Below, piece after piece: positions 62,615 through 64,000 of a stretch of 64,000 bases of DNA. The first letter of the stretch is position 1; every line of letters begins with the position of its first letter. The stretch is from Tuctoria greenei (Eukaryota; Streptophyta; Magnoliopsida; Poales; Poaceae), in the NCBI GenBank assembly GCA_036927565.1, contig JAYESD010000002.1, positions 78,739,735 through 78,803,734 of the forward strand, written 5' to 3'. The notes beneath the pieces were generated by a model. That model did not search any database. It was not told the origin of the DNA and worked only from the letters and a program-made list of their open reading frames with translations. The position numbers were made by a program, and so were the translations under genes.

Positions 62615-64000
62615 TCAATTTAAGTCATGAGGATGCATAACCTCTATTTCACTATGAATGTAACAAAAACGAGTGAAATCCAAAGGTTTTGTGAAAATCT
62701 CAGCCAAATGTTGTTCGGTATCTACATGGTGAAGCACAATGTTTCCTTTTTTAACATTATCATGGAGAAAGTGATACCTAATATCAATGTGCTTAGTTCT
62801 AGAATGTTGCACGGGGTTTTTAGCATTTTAAATGGCACTAGTGTTATCACAAAACAATGGAACACTCTCTAGATCAACCCCATAGTCCTTAAGTGTTCGA
62901 ACAATCCATAGAATTTGTGAGTAAGCACTAGGAGCAGCTACATATTCAGATTCGGCTGTGAATTATGCAATTGAGTTTTATTTTCTAGAGGACCAAGCAA
63001 CAAGTTAATTACCAAGAAAATGACAGGATCCAAAAGTACTATTCCTATCAATCCTACAACCCCCTAAATCAGATCCGAAAAAGCTATCAAAGTAACGGTT
63101 GAGGAAGAAGCAAGAAAAAGGCCAAATTCTTGAGTTCCATGTAAGTACCTGAGAATCCTTTTGATGGCTTGACGATGTGAAGCACGTGGGAAAGTTTGAA
63201 ACAGGGCACAAAGACATACGCTGAATTGTATGTCTGGTCTTGATGTCGTGAGGTACAAAAGTGATCCAATCATGCTTCTATATTCTTTTTGGTCCACGAG
63301 TTCACCATCTTCATCAAGTTCAAGTGTTGATGTTGTTCCCATTGGTGTCCGAGGAGGCTTGCTTTTGTCCATGTTGAAACACTTGAGAAGGTCCCTTGTA
63401 TACTTCGTATAATGCACAAAGGTACCTTCCTCGGTTTGCTTGATTTGCAACCCCAAAAGGTAAGTGAGTTCACCCATCATACTCATTTCAAATTATGAAC
63501 TCATCATTGCTGAAAACTTGGACACAAGATCATGAGAAGCACAACCAAAGATAATATCATCCACATACACTTGAACGAATAGTGAGTCATTGCCATGCTT
63601 AAGCACAAAAAGAGTTTTATCAACCTTGCCCATGGTAAACCCCTTTTCAAGTAAGAATGTTTTTAACCTATCATACCATGCTCTAGGAGCTTGTTTGATA
63701 CCGTACAAGGCTTTGGACAGTTTGTAAACATGATTAGGAAAATTTGGATTTTCAAAACCTGGTGGTTGCTTGATATAAACCTCCTCATCTATATAGCCAT
63801 TAAGAAAAGCACTTTTAACATCCATTTAGTTCCAATTAAAGTGTGATCTTGAGGTGAAGGTACAAGTTTCCAAACATTATTTCTTTCAAAATTTTCTAAC
63901 TCTTCTTGCATGGCAATAATCCAAGATTCATTAGTGAGTGTGTGTGATATATCTTTGGGTTCAAAAGAAGCAACAAAAGCAGAATGAGCATGGAAATTGG
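62615..64000 (-). pseudogene. S2 pol: RT and RNase H (broken, incomplete)
   Basis: Minus-strand RT with M-D-V-K-S-A-F-L-N-G (63825), Q-A-P-R-A-W-Y and catalytic Y-V-D-D-I (about 63545-63560). Then E-Y-R-S-M-I-G-S-L-L-Y-L (about 63270) and, at 62615-62812, K-H-I-D-I-R-Y-H-F-L and A-E-I-F-T-K-P-L of RNase H. A stop near 63490 and degraded sequence at 62813-63060 break the frame. Upstream integrase and gag are beyond the window. Confidence 0.9.

Larger units (their letters stand above)
59990..64000 (-). mobile_element. Element S2: second Sirevirus-type copia element, minus strand, cut by window edge
   Basis: 3' LTR at 59990-61651, repeated purine tracts, then RNase H and RT remnants on the minus strand to the end of the window. 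The 5' half and 5' LTR are outside. It interrupts the CACTA remnant; the preceding 5-mer is CTTTA (59985-59989). Different family from S1. Confidence 0.88.

Overview
This window is a stretch of a flowering-plant nuclear genome made almost entirely of transposable elements inserted into one another. No host gene, rRNA, tRNA gene or CRISPR array was recognised. Plant origin is inferred from four element types: chromodomain-bearing Ty3/gypsy elements primed by tRNA-iMet, Sirevirus-type Ty1/copia elements, a Tat/Retand-type gypsy element with an antisense extra ORF, and an En/Spm (CACTA) transposon. The species cannot be named from the sequence. The density of nesting suggests intergenic heterochromatin of a large genome.

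Layout, left to right. (1) 1-11806: element A, a decayed minus-strand Tekay/Del-like gypsy element. Its reverse transcriptase/RNase H junction is split by element F (2705-7171), a small gag-only LTR element with perfect 5-bp duplications (GGTTC). (2) 11807-43806: element C, another minus-strand Tekay-like element of the same family. Its very long LTR is chopped up by an oppositely oriented solo LTR (12410-15231, duplication CCAAG), a second LTR copy D (16419-19289) and a complete-length Sirevirus S1 (19600-41818, duplication CAAGT). S1 is itself split inside its RNase H domain by element B (26591-37144), a young gypsy element with one uninterrupted 1572-residue gag-pol frame. C resumes at 41824, and its pol is cut by LTR fragment E (43807-44404). 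(3) 44405-46669: a scrambled repair junction followed by a minus-strand Sirevirus fragment G. (4) 46670-56341: a 5'-truncated Tat/Retand-type element T (plus-strand pol, antisense ORF with an intron, 3' LTR) with a CACTA-like terminal fragment and several tandem arrays. (5) 56342-59989: decayed CACTA transposase genes and subterminal repeats. (6) 59990-64000: a second, minus-strand Sirevirus S2 running off the right edge.

B is the only element that looks coding-competent. All others carry stops, frameshifts, deletions or lost ends.

The most interesting signal is regulatory. The LTRs of the Tekay-like gypsy family and of the unrelated copia element S1 carry dense arrays of the same 12-bp palindrome CGGACTAGTCCG and its variant CGGACAAGTCCG. 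The arrays are built on a shared repeat plan: centre-to-centre steps alternate between about 20-21 bp and 31-32 bp, and the long spacer carries a similar CTCTCTG-type core in both families. Both families place the array upstream of a TATA box in U3 and a separate motif pair downstream. The motif also occurs in frame inside the Sirevirus gag-protease coding region, giving RTSP peptides. Element T independently carries five G-box-like sites at an exact 55-bp period.
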